Source of the DNA: an uncultured Clostridia bacterium
Lineage (GTDB): Bacteria > Bacillota > Clostridia > Oscillospirales > Acutalibacteraceae
DNA: 64,000 nucleotides
Reading direction: 5' to 3'
Assembly: GCA_947625785.1 (NCBI GenBank)
Contig: CANQPS010000001.1
Location: 1-64,000 of the forward strand
The position numbers were made by a program, and so were the translations under genes. This document shows, one piece after another, positions 43,888 through 52,379 of the stretch; positions within the stretch are counted from its first letter, which is position 1; every line of letters starts with the position of its first letter. The notes beneath the pieces are model-generated. The model had not been told where the DNA came from and made no database searches. It saw nothing but the letters and a program-made list of their open reading frames with translations.

Positions 43888-45063
43888 TTATTTTTTTAAC
43901 TCGTCTACAAATAATTTAATTCTCCTTAAAGCCTCTGTGATATGCTTTAAAGAATATGAATATGATACTCTTATAAAACCTTCGCCGCAATCTCCGAAAG
44001 CAGACCCCGGAACAACTGCAACTTGATGTGTTTTAATTAATTGAGTACAAAATTCATCTGAGGTCAACCCTGTACTTTTTATACAAGGGAATATGTAAAA
44101 TGCCCCTTCAGGTTCAAAACAATCAAGTCCCATACTCCTGAAATTATCAACTATAAATCGTCTTCTAATATCATATTGTTCACGCATTTTGTCAATATCG
44201 CTGTCACCGTTTTTAAGTGCTTCAATTGCAGCATATTGGGCGGTGGTAGGGGCAGACATTATAGCAAATTGATGTAGTTTTGTCATAGCGTCAATGAGCG
44301 GTTTAGGGCCAAGTGCATAGCCGAGTCGCCAACCTGTCATAGCATATGATTTTGAAAAACCATTTACAACAATAGTTCTTTCTCTCATACCATCTATTGA
44401 TGCTATTGAAATATGTTGTTCGCCGCCATAGGTAAGTTCGCTGTAAATTTCATCTGATAAGACTATTATATTGTGTTTTTTAACAATTTCAGCAATTTCT
44501 TCAAGGTGTTCTTTTCTCATTACCGCACCTGTTGGATTATTTGGAAAAGGCAGAATAAGTAACTTTGTTTTATCTGTTATATGACTTTCAAGTTCTTCTG
44601 CTGTTAATCTGAATGAGTTTTCTATTTTTGTTTCAATTATAACGGGTTTACCGTTAGCCATTATTGTCATAGGTTCATAACAAACAAAGCTCGGTTGGGG
44701 AATAAGAACTTCATCTCCTGAACTTATAATTGTTCTGATACATAAGTCGATAGCCTCTGAACCGCCTACCGTAACTAATACTTCTGAGGCTTGGTCATAA
44801 TTTACATTGAATTTTCTTTTAAAATATTTGCAAATTTCAGTTCTTAGTTCCGTAAAGCCTCTGTTTGGAGAATACCAAGTTTTGCCATCTTGCAGCGATT
44901 TAATGCCTTCTTCTCTGACGTGCCAAGGTGTAGAAAAATCCGGTTCACCTACGCTTAAAGAAATAACATTTTTCATTTCTGCGGCAATATCAAAAAATTT
45001 TCTTATTCCTGACGGCTTAACCTCGGTAATATTTTTATTTAAAATTTGGCTGTAATCTATCAC
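43888..45063 (-). CDS. Class I/II pyridoxal-phosphate aminotransferase
   Basis: 391 residues. Fold type I enzyme with the PLP lysine in GFSKSYAMTGWRLGY (about 235-249), the conserved NPTGAV near 172 and SVGEPDFSTP near 34. Belongs to the aspartate/aromatic aminotransferase group; the amino acid it acts on cannot be fixed from sequence. It overlaps the Lrp-type regulator by 4 bases (ATGA), so the regulator probably controls or senses its substrate or product. Confidence 0.9.
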   Translation of the reverse strand: MIDYSQILNKNITEVKPSGIRKFFDIAAEMKNVISLSVGEPDFSTPWHVREEGIKSLQDGKTWYSPNRGFTELRTEICKYFKRKFNVNYDQASEVLVTVGGSEAIDLCIRTIISSGDEVLIPQPSFVCYEPMTIMANGKPVIIETKIENSFRLTAEELESHITDKTKLLILPFPNNPTGAVMRKEHLEEIAEIVKKHNIIVLSDEIYSELTYGGEQHISIASIDGMRERTIVVNGFSKSYAMTGWRLGYALGPKPLIDAMTKLHQFAIMSAPTTAQYAAIEALKNGDSDIDKMREQYDIRRRFIVDNFRSMGLDCFEPEGAFYIFPCIKSTGLTSDEFCTQLIKTHQVAVVPGSAFGDCGEGFIRVSYSYSLKHITEALRRIKLFVDELKK

Positions 45064-45539
45064 AATATCAAGCTCCTTCTATCAACATCTTCCTTATCAA
45101 AAGCTACGCCGCCGTCTTTATATCTTTGCAAAAGGAAATGTGTAGCTGTGGAGATAACGGATTCAAGAGTTGATAGACGCTTAGATACAAACATAGCAAC
45201 ATCGTGCATACTTTCACCTTTTACCATAACAAGTAAGTCGTAAGCATCTGCCGCCATAAGATATACACTTTCAACTTCGTCAAACATCATAACCTTTTGT
45301 GCAATCTCATCAAAACCCGTATCCGGTTTTGGTGTAACTTTTAATTCAATAATAGCAGTAATACCGCTGTTTGGAACTTTATCCCAATTTATCAAGGCTC
45401 GATTGCCAAGAATAATTCCGTCTGACCTATATTTTTCAATTTGATTTACAACTTCTTCTTCTGTTATTCCTAACATTGCTGCAAGTTGTGAATTTGTAAA
45501 TTCTGAGTTTTCACTTAATAGTTGTAATAACCTGTCCAT
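45060..45539 (-). CDS. Lrp/AsnC-family transcriptional regulator
   Basis: 159 residues from ATG 45539, chosen because AGGGAGTG lies 8 bases upstream; an ATG 24 bases earlier lacks a site. An N-terminal helix-turn-helix (about 1-55, MDRLLQLLSEN...LAAMLGITEEEV) is followed by the RAM ligand-binding domain (about 65-150). Members sense amino acids and control transport or metabolism. Coupled to the aminotransferase by a 4-base overlap. Confidence 0.9.
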   Translation of the reverse strand: MDRLLQLLSENSEFTNSQLAAMLGITEEEVVNQIEKYRSDGIILGNRALINWDKVPNSGITAIIELKVTPKPDTGFDEIAQKVMMFDEVESVYLMAADAYDLLVMVKGESMHDVAMFVSKRLSTLESVISTATHFLLQRYKDGGVAFDKEDVDRRSLIL

Positions 45540-45571
45540 TTTATTATCACTCCCTAAATTCATTATTCTTA

Positions 45572-45600
45572 ATTATACTCTTATTTCCTAAAAATGTCTA
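45572..45600 (-). promoter_or_regulatory. Promoter of the Lrp regulator operon
   Basis: On the minus strand TAGACA (45595-45600), 17-base spacer, TATAAT (45572-45577), lying downstream of the 45649 terminator. The operon therefore has its own start. Confidence 0.6.
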
Positions 45601-45640
45601 TATAAATTTTTGCTTTTATTGGAATAAGTCTTATATTTGC

Positions 45641-45816
45641 AAAATAAAAAGTCCTGTAACCAAAATGTTACAGGACTTAATATAATTTTTTTGACACGCA
45701 ATATTTTTAATTTTGTTATATACCTGTGAATTTATATTTTTCAATAACATATTACATATTGACCTTGTTTTTTCAATATTTGTGCTTTATGTATTTAGAT
45801 ATTTCTTAATCTAATC
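45641..45816 (-). ncRNA. Possible orphan small RNA
   Basis: On the minus strand, TTGCAA (45845-45850), 16-base spacer and TAAAAT (45823-45828) form a plausible promoter. About 140 bases later a strong terminator closes it. No open reading frame or known RNA motif is visible inside; hairpins such as CAATA...TATTG (near 45750) can form. Neither end belongs to a neighbouring gene: tRNA-Leu has its own terminator and the Lrp operon its own promoter. Confidence 0.3.
45649..45678 (-). terminator. Terminator on the minus strand with no obvious gene
   Basis: A perfect 12-bp stem (45649-45660 with 45667-45678), 6-base loop, followed on the minus strand by TTTATTTTG. Confidence 0.8.
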
Positions 45817-45893
45817 GCAGGAATTTTAATACTAATTATTTGCCTTGCAAGCTTTGATTTATTTGATTATATAATTGAGATTATAAAAATATA

Positions 45894-45930
45894 ACACCAA
45901 TTCTGATAACCATTGTATCAAAATTAGTGT
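45894..45930 (-). terminator. Terminator after tRNA-Leu
   Basis: Fifteen-base arms (45894-45908 with 45916-45930, with G-T pairs and a mismatch) followed on the minus strand by a TATATTTTTA run. Confidence 0.75.
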
Positions 45931-45937
45931 CTTGTTA

Positions 45938-46025
45938 TGGTGCGGATAACAGGACTTGAACCTGCACGAAAATTATTTTCATATGGACCTGAACCATACG
46001 CGTCTGCCAATTCCGCCATATCCGC
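45938..46025 (-). tRNA. tRNA-Leu (anticodon CAG)
   Basis: 88 bases on the minus strand, acceptor GCGGATA pairing with TATCCGC, a long variable arm typical of leucine tRNA, anticodon loop TTCAGGT (anticodon CAG, codon CTG), T loop TTCAAGT and an encoded CCA end. It is alone, not in a tRNA cluster. Confidence 0.95.
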
Positions 46026-46136
46026 AAATTTTATAAACAAACTACATTAATTATTTTACAATAGCCTCAATATTTTGTCAATATAAAAGCTGATAAATTT
46101 TTATTTTTATTTATGCTACTGGTTGTAATAAATAAA

Positions 46137-46161
46137 TTGACGGCTTTTTTTTAGCCGTCAA
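46137..46161 (-). terminator. Terminator after the 46175 gene
   Basis: TTGACGGCT (46137-46145) pairs with AGCCGTCAA (46153-46161), just past the stop of the membrane protein gene. Confidence 0.65.
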
Positions 46162-46174
46162 AATATAATTTATT

Positions 46175-46534
46175 TTAGTTTATTGAATAGACTGTATTAT
46201 CTATAATTTCTTGGAGTTTATCATAATATGAATATAGTTTTTGAACACCGTTTTCAAGCAGATAATAATGTTTTATATATGGTACAAGGAGTATAAGTAT
46301 AGCAAAAGCTAAAAGTAATAGTCCCCATTCCTGTACGAAAAACATACACAGAAAACTCATTACAGTTGCCAATGCGAATAGAACTGTTACTATAAGATGT
46401 ATTAATCTTTCGTGCTGAAAAAATGAAATCTGTATAAGTAATTCTTGTTTTAATGTCAAAGGATTTTTAATTTTTTCAGGATTTGAAAGCAGCATTTCAA
46501 TTAATTTTAAATATCCTTTTAATCTTTTTGCCAT
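46175..46534 (-). CDS. Small membrane protein of unknown function
   Basis: 119 residues. Two membrane segments (about 45-68 and 70-90) lie between a basic N-terminal region and a helical C-terminal tail. No family recognised. The ATG has an AGGTGATT site. It lies 16 bases after asnB and so is probably co-transcribed. A role in the envelope or in membrane glycan assembly with the upstream glycosyltransferase is only a guess. Confidence 0.65.
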   Translation of the reverse strand: MAKRLKGYLKLIEMLLSNPEKIKNPLTLKQELLIQISFFQHERLIHLIVTVLFALATVMSFLCMFFVQEWGLLLLAFAILILLVPYIKHYYLLENGVQKLYSYYDKLQEIIDNTVYSIN

Positions 46535-46550
46535 AGGAAATAATCACCTC

Positions 46551-48419
46551 TTATTTTGCTTCTTGATTTGGTCGTTTTATTTTATCATCATTACCGAAGT
46601 ATATATCATACCACACAAGAAATACATATATTGTCCATACCTTACGACTGTTATCTTCCTTATTGTTATAGTGCTCATCAAGAAACTTTATAATTTCATC
46701 TGTATTGAAGAATTTTTTTGCAGTTTCAGATGAAAACATTTGTTTAACTATATTATAATATTTTTCATCTCTAAGCCATACTCTTGTAGGAACAGGGAAA
46801 CCTAATTTTTCTTTTTGAGCAGTTTCCTTTGGCATACGCCTTAAAGCAGCCAAACGCATAGCATATTTGGTATTTTTCTTATTAACCCTAAATTTTGTTG
46901 GTAAGGCAGAAGCGACTTTAAATACTTCTTTATCTAAGAATGGAACTCTCAACTCAAGGGAGTTTGCCATACTCATTCTGTCGGCTTTTAGTAAAATATC
47001 GCCGACCATCCATAAATTAATATCAAGATATTGCATTTTTGTTTCTTGGTCGTATCCTCTTACTCTGTCGTAGAATGGTTTACATAAATCTTGTGGTCTT
47101 GTGACAATGGAGTTATCTTTTAAAATAGTTCTTTTTTGCTCATCATCATACATAAACGCATTACCGATAAACTTATCTTCTGTTTCCCTTGCACCTCTTA
47201 AAATATATCCTCGGCCTTTGATATGAGGCCATTTTTTAGCCCATTTAGCAAGTTTTAGTCTTAATTTTGCAGGGATAAGTTTTTGATACATCTTGAAAAC
47301 GTGTGGTTCGTTATAAATTGTATATCCGCCAAATAATTCATCTGCACCTTCTCCGGATAATACAACTTTTACATATTCAGATGCAAGTTTTGATACAAAA
47401 TATAATGCTATGCAAGATGGGTCAGCGAGTGGCTGGTCCATAAAATATTGTACCTTTGGTACAGCTGACCAAAATTCTTCCGAGCCGATTATTTTATAAT
47501 GGTGGTCCACATTAATTTTTTCAGACAAACGCTTTGCCCAACTAATTTCGTTATATTTTTCACCAAAATCAAAACCTACCGTAAAGGTTTTATTGCCCTC
47601 AAAATATGTTGAAACATAACTCGAATCAACACCACTTGATAAAAAACAGCCAACTTCAACATCACTGCTTAATTTATGAACATTTACAGAATCCTCAAAA
47701 ACATTAGCTATTTTATCAACAGCATCGTCAAGCTTCATTGAATTATCGGGATTAAATTTAGCTTCAAAATATCTGTGTGTTGTAATTTTTCCGTTTTTGT
47801 ACCATAAATAGTGACCCGGCAGCAGACAATATATACCATTAAAGAATGTTTCAGGTGGAACAACATATTGAAATGACAAATAATTATCAAGTGCTTTATA
47901 ATTGAATGATTTTTTGTATTTAGGAAATTCAAGAATACTTTTTATCTCAGAGCCATATACAAAACAATCATCAACCATAGCATAGTGCATAGGCTTAATA
48001 CCAAAGAAATCTCTTGCTATAAATAAAGATTTATCTTTTGTATTATAAATTGCAAAACCGAACATACCTCTTAATTTATCCAAAAGTTTTGTATTCCATT
48101 CTTCAAATCCGTGTATAAGTACTTCTGAATCTGTGTGTGTAGAAAATGTATGACCAAGTGATATAAGTTCTTCGCGTAAATCACGATAATTATAAATTTC
48201 GCCATTAAACATTAATACAAGACTTTTATCTTCGTTATATATAGGCTGGTGACCTGCGTCAAGGTCGATAATACTTAATCGGCGAAAACCCATAGATATA
48301 TTTTCATCTGTAAAATATCCCATACTATCAGGGCCACGATGGGTTATAACATCTGTCATATTTTTTAAAACCTCATCTCGGTCTATTATTTCGCCATAAA
48401 ATCCGCAGAGTCCACACAT
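46551..48419 (-). CDS. asnB: Glutamine-hydrolysing asparagine synthase
   Basis: 622 residues from ATG 48419, chosen because the nucleophile must be Cys at position 2 (MCGLCGFYG) and an AAGGAGAG site lies upstream. The N-terminal glutaminase domain (about 1-200) has RRLSIIDL, FNGEIYN and SDSEV-like segments. The synthetase domain carries the pyrophosphatase loop SSGVDSS (about 260-266). It amidates aspartate using glutamine and ATP, or a related acid in envelope glycan or peptide synthesis. Located after a membrane glycosyltransferase gene, so an envelope role is possible, though plain asparagine synthesis is the default. Confidence 0.93.
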   Translation of the reverse strand: MCGLCGFYGEIIDRDEVLKNMTDVITHRGPDSMGYFTDENISMGFRRLSIIDLDAGHQPIYNEDKSLVLMFNGEIYNYRDLREELISLGHTFSTHTDSEVLIHGFEEWNTKLLDKLRGMFGFAIYNTKDKSLFIARDFFGIKPMHYAMVDDCFVYGSEIKSILEFPKYKKSFNYKALDNYLSFQYVVPPETFFNGIYCLLPGHYLWYKNGKITTHRYFEAKFNPDNSMKLDDAVDKIANVFEDSVNVHKLSSDVEVGCFLSSGVDSSYVSTYFEGNKTFTVGFDFGEKYNEISWAKRLSEKINVDHHYKIIGSEEFWSAVPKVQYFMDQPLADPSCIALYFVSKLASEYVKVVLSGEGADELFGGYTIYNEPHVFKMYQKLIPAKLRLKLAKWAKKWPHIKGRGYILRGARETEDKFIGNAFMYDDEQKRTILKDNSIVTRPQDLCKPFYDRVRGYDQETKMQYLDINLWMVGDILLKADRMSMANSLELRVPFLDKEVFKVASALPTKFRVNKKNTKYAMRLAALRRMPKETAQKEKLGFPVPTRVWLRDEKYYNIVKQMFSSETAKKFFNTDEIIKFLDEHYNNKEDNSRKVWTIYVFLVWYDIYFGNDDKIKRPNQEAK

Positions 48420-48490
48420 AAAAAATCTCTCCTTGTTGTTATTTTTCAATCTATGCATTATTAAATGCGATATTAAATAATTTTTTATTT

Positions 48491-49717
48491 TTAATACAAA
48501 CTTATAGTCGATGTATTCCTGAAATTTGAATTATTATTAGAGTTTTTAAGTTGATTAAGTAATTCTATTGTTATCATTGTATATGATATTATATTTATAA
48601 ATGCAACAATCTGTACATTAAGAGTCTGTACCCCAAACAAGAACGGCATATATGCCATAAGTGATACAAAATTTACTAAAATAGGTATTATTATTTTTTT
48701 ATTAATTGCTATAAAATATACTACGCTGATTATATCAGCGATATATGCGTATCTTTCGTGCATAGCAGGTAAGAATAAAACACAGGTTGTTACACTCCAA
48801 AGCGACAACAAAACAGGATTTAAACCTGTTATACTATATTTTTGGCTGATTATATATACTGCCATAGAGCCAAAAATAAATATTGTCATTATAATACCCA
48901 TAGAAGAAAATGCCTCGTAATCATTAGGCAAGAATTCATATATATTAGGATAATTCAGGGTTAATCGTTGGTATGTTGCAATCTGCTGGAAATATATCTT
49001 AAATATTTCACAAATAGGTCTGCCGGCAATCACCGCCGGTAGAGATACAATTACATTAACAGCAGGTATTATAAGAAAATGCAGAATTGAAAATTTTTTG
49101 TTTGTAAAATATAATATAAGAAATAACGGCAAAATAAATACGGCTTGTAATTTTAAGCAAAATGCTATCGAAAACCATATCATAGATATTGCAGGCTTAT
49201 CTCTTAAAAGACTATATAGTGATAAAATTATAAAAGCAGTATATGCACAATCGCATTGAGCCCAAGCAGACGCATTTAATATTACAGTCGGAAGCATAAG
49301 GACTACAATAAAAGTGATTAAAGATTTTTTTAAAGCTTTGGAATTTCTCCCACACAATTGATATATAAGCAGTGAACAGGCTATACCTAATAATATATCA
49401 AATAATATTGATAATAATTTTATAGAATATAAGGCTTCAATAGGCAAGTATGTTAAAGCAGTAAACATATACATATATAATACATTATAATTGCCTATTG
49501 TCATATTTAGAGAGGCAAAGCCTCCGTTTTCCTTAATTTTATTAAACCAAGGCAGTAAGCAGCTTACATAATCTCCACTCTCAACATATATAAAGTGAAT
49601 TCTGATAAAAATTACAAGTAAACACGCAATAAAAAAATAAATCATTATTATATTTTTGTTTATAAAATCAATGAATTTAATATCAAATGCGAATATCCTC
49701 TTATTTTTATTATTCAT
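48491..49717 (-). CDS. Integral-membrane GT-C-type glycosyltransferase
   Basis: 408 residues with about 11 membrane segments, starting with a long basic N-terminus. The segment ASAWAQCDCAYTAF (about 149-162) resembles the WGQxD family signature of polyprenyl-linked glycosyltransferases (GT39/GT-C-like, DUF2029 area), with PAMHERYAY near 319. It would transfer a sugar from a lipid carrier outside the membrane. The sugar and acceptor cannot be told. The ATG start has an AAGAGG site. Transcribed with asnB, 71 bases downstream. Confidence 0.75.
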   Translation of the reverse strand: MNNKNKRIFAFDIKFIDFINKNIIMIYFFIACLLVIFIRIHFIYVESGDYVSCLLPWFNKIKENGGFASLNMTIGNYNVLYMYMFTALTYLPIEALYSIKLLSILFDILLGIACSLLIYQLCGRNSKALKKSLITFIVVLMLPTVILNASAWAQCDCAYTAFIILSLYSLLRDKPAISMIWFSIAFCLKLQAVFILPLFLILYFTNKKFSILHFLIIPAVNVIVSLPAVIAGRPICEIFKIYFQQIATYQRLTLNYPNIYEFLPNDYEAFSSMGIIMTIFIFGSMAVYIISQKYSITGLNPVLLSLWSVTTCVLFLPAMHERYAYIADIISVVYFIAINKKIIIPILVNFVSLMAYMPFLFGVQTLNVQIVAFINIISYTMITIELLNQLKNSNNNSNFRNTSTISLY

Positions 49718-49744
49718 AAAGTTAAATACCTCTTGTCTTTAAGG

Positions 49745-50386
49745 TTAAAGATTTTTAAGTTTTTCCTCGTCTATTTTTTTATCTATTTCCGAGTAATTCC
49801 AAGGAATAAATTCGTCATAATCACTTCCGCCGTCATATCCGAATACTATTTTTTTGTCAGGAGAGTAAATAGTAAAGTCAGGCATAACAATATATCCGTA
49901 TGCTTCTTTTGCTATATCAAATAGAGCTTTCATTATGTAGGTATTTTTATATTTATCTTCGCTTTTTTGAAAATAGCAAAATACAACCTCCTTAAAAGAT
50001 TTAATTTGGTATAATAAACAATTTTGGACTTGCTGCTTAAATGAATTAATTTGTCCATAAAATTGTCCCATACCAACAGTATGTTCAAAAATAAACTGTT
50101 TATTTTTTTTAATATTGAATATAATGTTATTTTCATTTGGTTTAATAGTTATTGTTCCTGATAAATTTTGCGGAGGTAAATCTATATTATCTTTTTGATT
50201 TTTAAATGTAAAACAAATATTGTTTTCGTCCTCATCTGCAAATATATCGTGCAGCATATCAATAGAACTTGATACAGGTTTAAATAATTTCATCATTTTG
50301 GCAGGAATAATTGTATAATCACTTATACCCGTATATATACCGATCTTAGTTATAGAATTCCCGGCAGAATTATTATTAGTATGCAT
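49745..50386 (-). CDS. Uncharacterised protein next to the ATPase/TOPRIM pair
   Basis: 213 residues from ATG 50386, chosen because GGAGAG lies about 8 bases upstream; an earlier ATG at 50404 has none. No signal peptide or membrane segment. The N-terminal half is beta-rich, the C-terminal half helical with IVFGYDGGSDYDEF, Tyr/Asp rich. I do not recognise the family. It has its own promoter (50443-50471) and lies between the ATPase/TOPRIM genes and the glycosyltransferase. It could be an accessory of either group or independent. Confidence 0.65.
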   Translation of the reverse strand: MHTNNNSAGNSITKIGIYTGISDYTIIPAKMMKLFKPVSSSIDMLHDIFADEDENNICFTFKNQKDNIDLPPQNLSGTITIKPNENNIIFNIKKNKQFIFEHTVGMGQFYGQINSFKQQVQNCLLYQIKSFKEVVFCYFQKSEDKYKNTYIMKALFDIAKEAYGYIVMPDFTIYSPDKKIVFGYDGGSDYDEFIPWNYSEIDKKIDEEKLKNL

Positions 50387-50442
50387 TTCATACTCTCCTA
50401 TCATTCAAAAAATTTCTTAATTTTAATAAAACCAATATCATA

Positions 50443-50471
50443 AGTATAATATAACACTAATCTTTTTTCAA
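50443..50471 (-). promoter_or_regulatory. Promoter of the 49745 gene
   Basis: On the minus strand TTGAAA (50466-50471), 17-base spacer and TATACT (50443-50448). Confidence 0.6.
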
Positions 50472-50485
50472 GTATGGAACTTATT

Positions 50486-51169
50486 TCAAAGTGTATTTAT
50501 AAAATTTATAAATGTTCTTAAAGACGGCAAATGATTTGTTTTATTAATGCGTTTGTCTAAGGCATTTATATATTCATTTGTAGTAACATTATCTACATAA
50601 TTTTTTTCGTAACGCAGATTGCTTTGTTTCAGCATTGTTTTCAGATAAACAAGATGATATTTTGATAAAGTATAATTACTGTTTTTAGGCGGATACATTT
50701 TTTCGGGGCAATTTGCACAAACATTATAATTTTTATGAAAATCTTTAAAGGGTGATTTTATCTTTTGAGGATATACACTGCGATTTCCTAAAAACCAAGT
50801 TTCAATACAAGGATTCTGTATTATACATACAATATTTATTTTCAACTCTGCCTTTATAAGGTCTTGTTCAACTTGATTTTGCAGTAATTCTTTTGCTTGT
50901 TTATAGCCGCCGTAAATATCGCTGTCTATGCTTATGACAAGAATATCAAATTTATTTTCCGTCTGATTTTGGTCCTTAATATTAAGCATAGCAGGATATA
51001 TTTTAGAAAGTAATTGCGGCATACCAAGACCGCTCTCTATGTAAAATGAATTTTTCTCTATTTCAAAATAATTCTGTACATATTTGTAATGAGGTTTATA
51101 GTATTTTAGAATTTTTGGATATGCTTTTTTTTCTGTACGCATACCTTCTACAAGAAAATATACATTCAT
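50486..51169 (-). CDS. RloB/TOPRIM-like predicted nuclease
   Basis: 227 residues. The N-terminal FLVEGMRTE (Glu8, Glu13) followed by ISIDSD (Asp82, Asp84) gives the acidic Glu...DxD pattern of TOPRIM/RloB domains. NPCIETWFL (about 119-127) resembles the RloB family's NPxFExW segment. A CxxC pair (C151, C154) is also present. RloB-like proteins and AbiL effectors are partnered with an ATPase gene, as here (18-base gap, same strand). Cleavage of nucleic acid is inferred, not shown; tRNA or DNA targets are both possible. Start ATG with GGTGAT upstream. Confidence 0.7.
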   Translation of the reverse strand: MNVYFLVEGMRTEKKAYPKILKYYKPHYKYVQNYFEIEKNSFYIESGLGMPQLLSKIYPAMLNIKDQNQTENKFDILVISIDSDIYGGYKQAKELLQNQVEQDLIKAELKINIVCIIQNPCIETWFLGNRSVYPQKIKSPFKDFHKNYNVCANCPEKMYPPKNSNYTLSKYHLVYLKTMLKQSNLRYEKNYVDNVTTNEYINALDKRINKTNHLPSLRTFINFINTL

Positions 51170-51187
51170 TTTTTATCACCATAAATT

Positions 51188-52288
51188 TTAATTGTAGTTT
51201 TCAAGCATATTCATAAGTTGTATATATGCTTCGTGATGGGATTTGCCAAGATTAAGCGATTTTGCTGTATGGGATTTTACTATATTTTTATCTCGAAGTA
51301 CTACCAACCACTTTTCCATTGGAATATTATTTATAATATACGGGTGGTGACTTGTTATAATAAATTGAAAATCACTTCTTTGAGTTATAATCATCTCGTT
51401 AATCATTCCCATACAATTTATACCAAGACCGTTTTCAAGTTCATCTATAAGAATAAGACGATTATTTCCACAAAGGAATAATCGGACTATATGGGCTAAT
51501 GTTTTTAACATACCTGAGGAAATATCATATATACATATTTCTGTATTATTAACAACAAAAGACATAATAACCCTGCTTGTATGTTTTTCTTCTCTGAATA
51601 ATATATCTTCAACCTCTATGAAAATACTTTGATATGCCTGCAAAATTTCATTGAATAAGTCTTTATCATATAACTTTATAATACACAAACATAAAAACAT
51701 ATTACTGCTTTTGTCACATACATACTCAACAGCAGTTTTTCCATCTTTTGATTTTGCAATATTTTTCATTTTTTTATATATTGAAATAGGTATAATATTA
51801 TTGTTATTATGATATTGGTCCATTTCTTTTTTGCAGTTATGATTAAATGAATTAAAAATGTCACTTATTATTTCTTCATAGCGATAAAGACTTATTATAC
51901 TTTCATCAGATTTAGGCATAGGTATTTTATTGTAATTTTTGAGGTAAACCCCTTCGTTATTTCTTGCGAAAATTACAGTATCATTACAAGTTAATTTTTC
52001 GTATTCGAATATAACCTGTGGTTTACCCTCATCGGAAAATATATTATTTGTATTATATTCCCATACAAAAGAATTTTTATCAATCATAAATCCAAGAGTT
52101 CCTTTAGAAGCGTGATGCTCCGTATCTTGACCTGAACCAAGTGCAAAACTGTTGTCAACTGCTTTTAGAATCTGTGTTTTTCCGGAGCCGGATAAACCAA
52201 CTAAAAGTGTCAAATCACTGTTAAATACAGTTTTATTTATTTTAAGACCTATTGTTGTATTCTCATATTCTATAAAATTAATCTTCAA
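51188..52288 (-). CDS. AAA15/AAA21-type ATPase partner of the TOPRIM-like protein
   Basis: 366 residues; the start is TTG at 52288, with AGGGAATG upstream. ABC-type ATPase of the OLD/RloA kind without membrane segments: Walker A GLSGSGKT (31-38), a signature-like SSGMLKTL (about 255), Walker B LILIDELENGL (about 277) and a switch His in ITSHHP (about 314). Such ATPases act as sensors for phage or DNA damage in AbiL, PARIS (AriA) and Septu/OLD-type defences, releasing or activating the TOPRIM/nuclease partner. The adjacent RloB-like gene makes a two-gene defence module likely. No phage genes are near. Confidence 0.75.
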   Translation of the reverse strand: MKINFIEYENTTIGLKINKTVFNSDLTLLVGLSGSGKTQILKAVDNSFALGSGQDTEHHASKGTLGFMIDKNSFVWEYNTNNIFSDEGKPQVIFEYEKLTCNDTVIFARNNEGVYLKNYNKIPMPKSDESIISLYRYEEIISDIFNSFNHNCKKEMDQYHNNNNIIPISIYKKMKNIAKSKDGKTAVEYVCDKSSNMFLCLCIIKLYDKDLFNEILQAYQSIFIEVEDILFREEKHTSRVIMSFVVNNTEICIYDISSGMLKTLAHIVRLFLCGNNRLILIDELENGLGINCMGMINEMIITQRSDFQFIITSHHPYIINNIPMEKWLVVLRDKNIVKSHTAKSLNLGKSHHEAYIQLMNMLENYN

Positions 52289-52335
52289 AGTTACATCATT
52301 CCCTAAAAAATCAGTATAAACACTCTATAACTTAT

Positions 52336-52344
52336 ATTATACCA
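52336..52344 (-). promoter_or_regulatory. Extended -10 promoter of the ATPase gene
   Basis: TGGTATAAT on the minus strand forms a TGn-extended -10; no good -35 is visible 17 bases upstream. Confidence 0.5.
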
Positions 52345-52379
52345 TAAAAGTAATATGCTTGGTATATAAATTTAACTTT

